Shown: positions 61,730 to 64,000 of the stretch, piece after piece | Numbering within the stretch: the stretch's first letter is position 1 | Layout: the number at the start of each line of letters is the position of its first letter | NCBI RefSeq assembly: GCF_963580165.1 | Contig: NZ_CAUZLM010000003.1 | Location: forward strand, 62,001-126,000 | Source: Fructobacillus evanidus | GTDB lineage: Bacteria > Bacillota > Bacilli > Lactobacillales > Lactobacillaceae | Reading direction: 5' to 3' | DNA: 64,000 nucleotides | Notes under the pieces: model-generated | Seen by the model: the letters and a program-made list of their open reading frames with translations, nothing else | Databases searched by the model: none | Told to the model about the DNA's origin: nothing | Position numbers and translations under genes: made by a program

Positions 61730-62824
61730 ATGAAAAAATCAGTTGCAGCATTAAAAGCCTATCAGGCAGAACAACCCCTGGAAGCCATTAAAGACCAGTA
61801 CCAATTGAAAACGTTGGCCCGCTTGTCGGCCAACGAATCGGTGTATGGCCCAACACCAAAAGTCAAAGAAGCGTTAGCGGCGGTCACCTTTGACCGGTTG
61901 AACTATTATCCAGATGGTTCCGCGCAAAAATTACGGCAAGCGGTGGCAAAATTAAACCAAGTCAATCCCGCAATGTTGGTTTTCGGTGTGGGTGCCGATG
62001 AATTGATTCAATTGTTAACTCGGCTAGCGCTAGAACCGGGACAAAACATCATTGTCCCTGCGCCCACCTTTGGTGAATATGCCATTCATGCCCAAATTGA
62101 GCAATCAGAAACAAAGTCGATTGCCATTGATGCCAGCACTGGTCATGTGGACTTTGAGGGTATTTTGGCGGCCGTTGATGACCAGACAGCGATGGTCTGG
62201 TTGGCGAATCCCAACAATCCGACAGGCGTTTTGGAATCCGTCACAGACATTCAAGGACTCTTGCAGCAGCTACCAGAGTCCGTCTATTTAGTCGTTGATG
62301 AGGCTTACATCGATTTTGCTGATACAAGCGACAATACCGTCGTGCCACTTCTGTCGGATTATCCCAATCTCATCATCTTACGCACCTTATCGAAGGCCTA
62401 TGGCCTGGCCAACCTGCGGATTGGTTACGGCATGATGGACGCAGCATTAGCCCAAAAATTGAATGCTGTTCGTTTGCCCTATAACTTGTCTGATTTTCAA
62501 ATTGAGGCCGGCACCGCTGGCGTTTTGGATCAGGATTACCTGCAAAAAACGGTTGCCAAGGTTCAGGATGAACGCAACAAGTTTGAAGCTTTTCTGCGAG
62601 AAAATCAGTTTGAATTTTATCCTTCACAAACAAACTTTTTATGGGTTCAAGTGGGTGATTCAAAGCTTTATGGACAGGCTTTCTTAAAAGAGGGATTGCA
62701 AATCAGTCAGCGCTTAAGCCCAAGTTGGGTCCGAATTACCCTGGGGCAGCCAGCCGATAATGAACGAATGCGACAATTGTTGGTTAAAATTAGAGAAGAA
62801 AATAAAGAAGAAAAGCCGGTTTAA
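61730..62824 (+). CDS. hisC: Histidinol-phosphate aminotransferase
   Basis: HisC transfers an amino group from glutamate to imidazole acetol phosphate, giving histidinol phosphate, the substrate of HisK. The 364-residue PLP enzyme of fold type I has LSANESVYGP, ANPNNPTG (160-166), VVDEAYIDF (188-196) and the PLP-binding Lys222 in RTLSKAYGLANLRIGY. It is the last gene of the his operon, which ends at a modest terminator. Confidence 0.96.
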   Translation: MKKSVAALKAYQAEQPLEAIKDQYQLKTLARLSANESVYGPTPKVKEALAAVTFDRLNYYPDGSAQKLRQAVAKLNQVNPAMLVFGVGADELIQLLTRLALEPGQNIIVPAPTFGEYAIHAQIEQSETKSIAIDASTGHVDFEGILAAVDDQTAMVWLANPNNPTGVLESVTDIQGLLQQLPESVYLVVDEAYIDFADTSDNTVVPLLSDYPNLIILRTLSKAYGLANLRIGYGMMDAALAQKLNAVRLPYNLSDFQIEAGTAGVLDQDYLQKTVAKVQDERNKFEAFLRENQFEFYPSQTNFLWVQVGDSKLYGQAFLKEGLQISQRLSPSWVRITLGQPADNERMRQLLVKIREENKEEKPV

Positions 62825-62837
62825 TATCGGTTTTTTT
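62812..62837 (+). terminator. his operon terminator
   Basis: AAAGCCG (62812-62818) can pair with CGGTTTT (62828-62834, one G-U), followed by T's. The stem is short and overlaps the end of hisC, so read-through is possible. Confidence 0.6.
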
Positions 62838-62974
62838 AGAACAAATATGAGAAAAATAGCGCTAAAGTGGTTCTAATCTGTGTCATGAAAGCTAACCAAA
62901 TAACGAAAAATCAATTTTTAAAATCTAATATGTTAAATAACAATGAGACTATTATGAGATTGATGAGGAAAACA

Positions 62975-63376
62975 ATGAACAATACAGACATTAATTCATT
63001 TGTTAGTTTGTTAATTGAGAACAATCTAACCCATCTTCACTTTAAAAATAAGGATTATGAAATTGAACTCAGCAAAGAACCAGGGCAACAGGTGACCGTT
63101 AGTCAGCCAACAAAGGGTGCCGAAACGACTGCATCAGCCGAGCAGTTTATTTCTTCTTCTCTTGTTGGGACTTTTTATTCAGCACCATCACCAGAATCAA
63201 ACAAGTTTGTCCATGTTGGTGATCGGGTCACGCCAGAAACAGTCGTTGCCATTATCGAGAGCATGAAAATGATGACTGAAATCACAGCCGGGGTCAATGG
63301 TCGAATCGATGCGGTTCTTGTGGCTGACGGTGACGCCATTGAATATGGCCAAAATTTGTTTAGGATTGTACCGTGA
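62975..63376 (+). CDS. accB: Biotin carboxyl carrier protein of acetyl-CoA carboxylase
   Basis: AccB carries the biotin that shuttles CO2 from biotin carboxylase to acetyl-CoA, starting fatty acid synthesis. The 133-residue protein has an N-terminal helical part (INSFVSLLIENNLTHLHFK), a linker, and a biotinyl domain with Lys98 in ESMKMM. The family more often has AMKM or AMKL, so Ser before Met is a small deviation. ATG 62975 is chosen for GAGGA 6 bases upstream; earlier in-frame starts reach into non-coding sequence. Its stop shares one base with the accC start (TGATG). No other fab genes are visible. Confidence 0.92.
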   Translation: MNNTDINSFVSLLIENNLTHLHFKNKDYEIELSKEPGQQVTVSQPTKGAETTASAEQFISSSLVGTFYSAPSPESNKFVHVGDRVTPETVVAIIESMKMMTEITAGVNGRIDAVLVADGDAIEYGQNLFRIVP

Positions 63377-64000
63377 TGGAAAATCAAAAAAGAAAGAATA
63401 AAATCTTGATCGCCAATCGTGGTGAAATCGCTGTTCGCATTATTCGAGCAGCGCGATTACTGGGGATACAAACGGTGGCTGTTTATGCCGAACCTGATCA
63501 TGATGCCTTACATGTCGCAATGGCCGATGAGGCCGTTAAAGTTGGCCCTGCCAGTCTTTCTCAAAGTTATTTGAACCAGGATGCCATCTTAGCAGCGGCT
63601 GAAATTACGGGTTGTACGGCCATTCACCCGGGATATGGTTTGTTATCAGAGAATGCTGATTTTGCGCAGCTTGTCGAAGAAAAAGGTTTTATTTTTATCG
63701 GACCAACCGCCAAAACGATTCGCATGATGGGGAATAAATCAGCTGCAAGACAGGAAATGACCAGGATTGGCGTCCCTATCGTGGCAGGGAGCCATCAATC
63801 ATTTACCGAGGCACCCCGGGGTCTGAAGCAAGCAGAAGAAATTGGTTATCCGGTCATGCTCAAAGCGGTCGGTGGTGGCGGTGGCAAAGGTATGCGGGTT
63901 GTTGAGAATGAAGAAAGTTTTGCCAGTGAATTTCAACTGGCCCAGCAAGAGGTGCTGGCCGTCGCCAATGATAAACGCATGTATTTGGAAAAATTTGTTG
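63376..64000 (+). CDS. accC: Biotin carboxylase subunit of acetyl-CoA carboxylase, partial
   Basis: The first 208 residues are in the window; the gene runs off the right edge. AccC carboxylates the biotin on AccB using ATP and bicarbonate. The N-terminal biotin-carboxylase domain is clear: KILIANRGEIAVRIIRAAR, AIHPGYGLLSENADFA and the ATP-grasp glycine loop AVGGGGGKGMRVV near residue 172. It is translationally coupled to accB. Confidence 0.95.
   Translation, partial: MENQKRKNKILIANRGEIAVRIIRAARLLGIQTVAVYAEPDHDALHVAMADEAVKVGPASLSQSYLNQDAILAAAEITGCTAIHPGYGLLSENADFAQLVEEKGFIFIGPTAKTIRMMGNKSAARQEMTRIGVPIVAGSHQSFTEAPRGLKQAEEIGYPVMLKAVGGGGGKGMRVVENEESFASEFQLAQQEVLAVANDKRMYLEKFV

Noticed and set aside
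62867..62974. Extended N-terminus of AccB from 62867
   Set aside because: AccB normally begins a few residues before the helical segment, and ATG 62975 has a good GAGGA site. The upstream codons are in AT-rich leader sequence.

Overview
The window looks like a chromosomal segment of a low-to-moderate GC lactic acid bacterium (Lactobacillaceae). Several features point to the Leuconostoc/Weissella/Fructobacillus branch or a related heterofermenter, but this is inferred from gene style and not from a marker gene. The clues are KxYKxGKxW signal peptides, an LPQTG sortase anchor, PurR-type PurBoxes, a CopY-type copper operon, a T-box controlled histidine operon, and DUF2316/DUF2798 proteins. No rRNA, tRNA, phage, IS element or CRISPR array was recognised.

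Layout. (1) 1-4.45 kb: end of a DUF915-type hydrolase, then a purine block with guaC and purA on the minus strand, divergent from purB. Its intergenic region carries PurR boxes. (2) 4.8-31 kb: two giant, repeat-built surface-protein genes, about 8.9 kb and 16.8 kb. Both are interrupted. The first has a nonsense codon and a one-base deletion inside one of three near-identical 510-bp repeats, and still ends in LPQTG. The second appears frame-shifted at an A5 run in its signal-peptide leader, has an in-frame TAG in place of a Gln codon, and has LPDTW where LPDTG would be expected. (3) 31.3-35.9 kb: a 1491-residue subtilisin-family exported protease with no recognisable wall anchor and a His-rich tail. 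(4) 36-39.5 kb: EamA transporter, GNAT acetyltransferase, and a divergent LepA (EF4) paralogue preceded by a 10-codon leader ORF that overlaps a terminator-like hairpin. (5) 39.7-47 kb: alsS, a divergent TetR/MFS efflux pair with two matching operators, a DUF2798 protein, and two tandem 2,3-butanediol dehydrogenases. With alsS these suggest acetoin/butanediol metabolism. (6) 47-50.3 kb: copper operon (copY, two cupredoxins, Cu+ ATPase) with two cop boxes. (7) 50.4-53.4 kb: PadR/MFS operon, DUF2316 protein and a small membrane protein. (8) 53.6-62.8 kb: a 46-codon small ORF in a structured transcript, then hisK and a His-type T-box driving hisZG(fusion)-D-B-H-A-F-I-E-C. (9) 62.97 kb to the end: accB and the start of accC.

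The most unusual items are the two silenced giant surface genes (one of which a single repeat deletion could restore), the HisZ-HisG fusion, the leader-peptide/attenuator in front of the LepA-like GTPase, the cytosolic cupredoxin in the copper operon, and the structured small-ORF transcript at 53.6-53.96 kb. All calls were made by reading the sequence; no database search was run.
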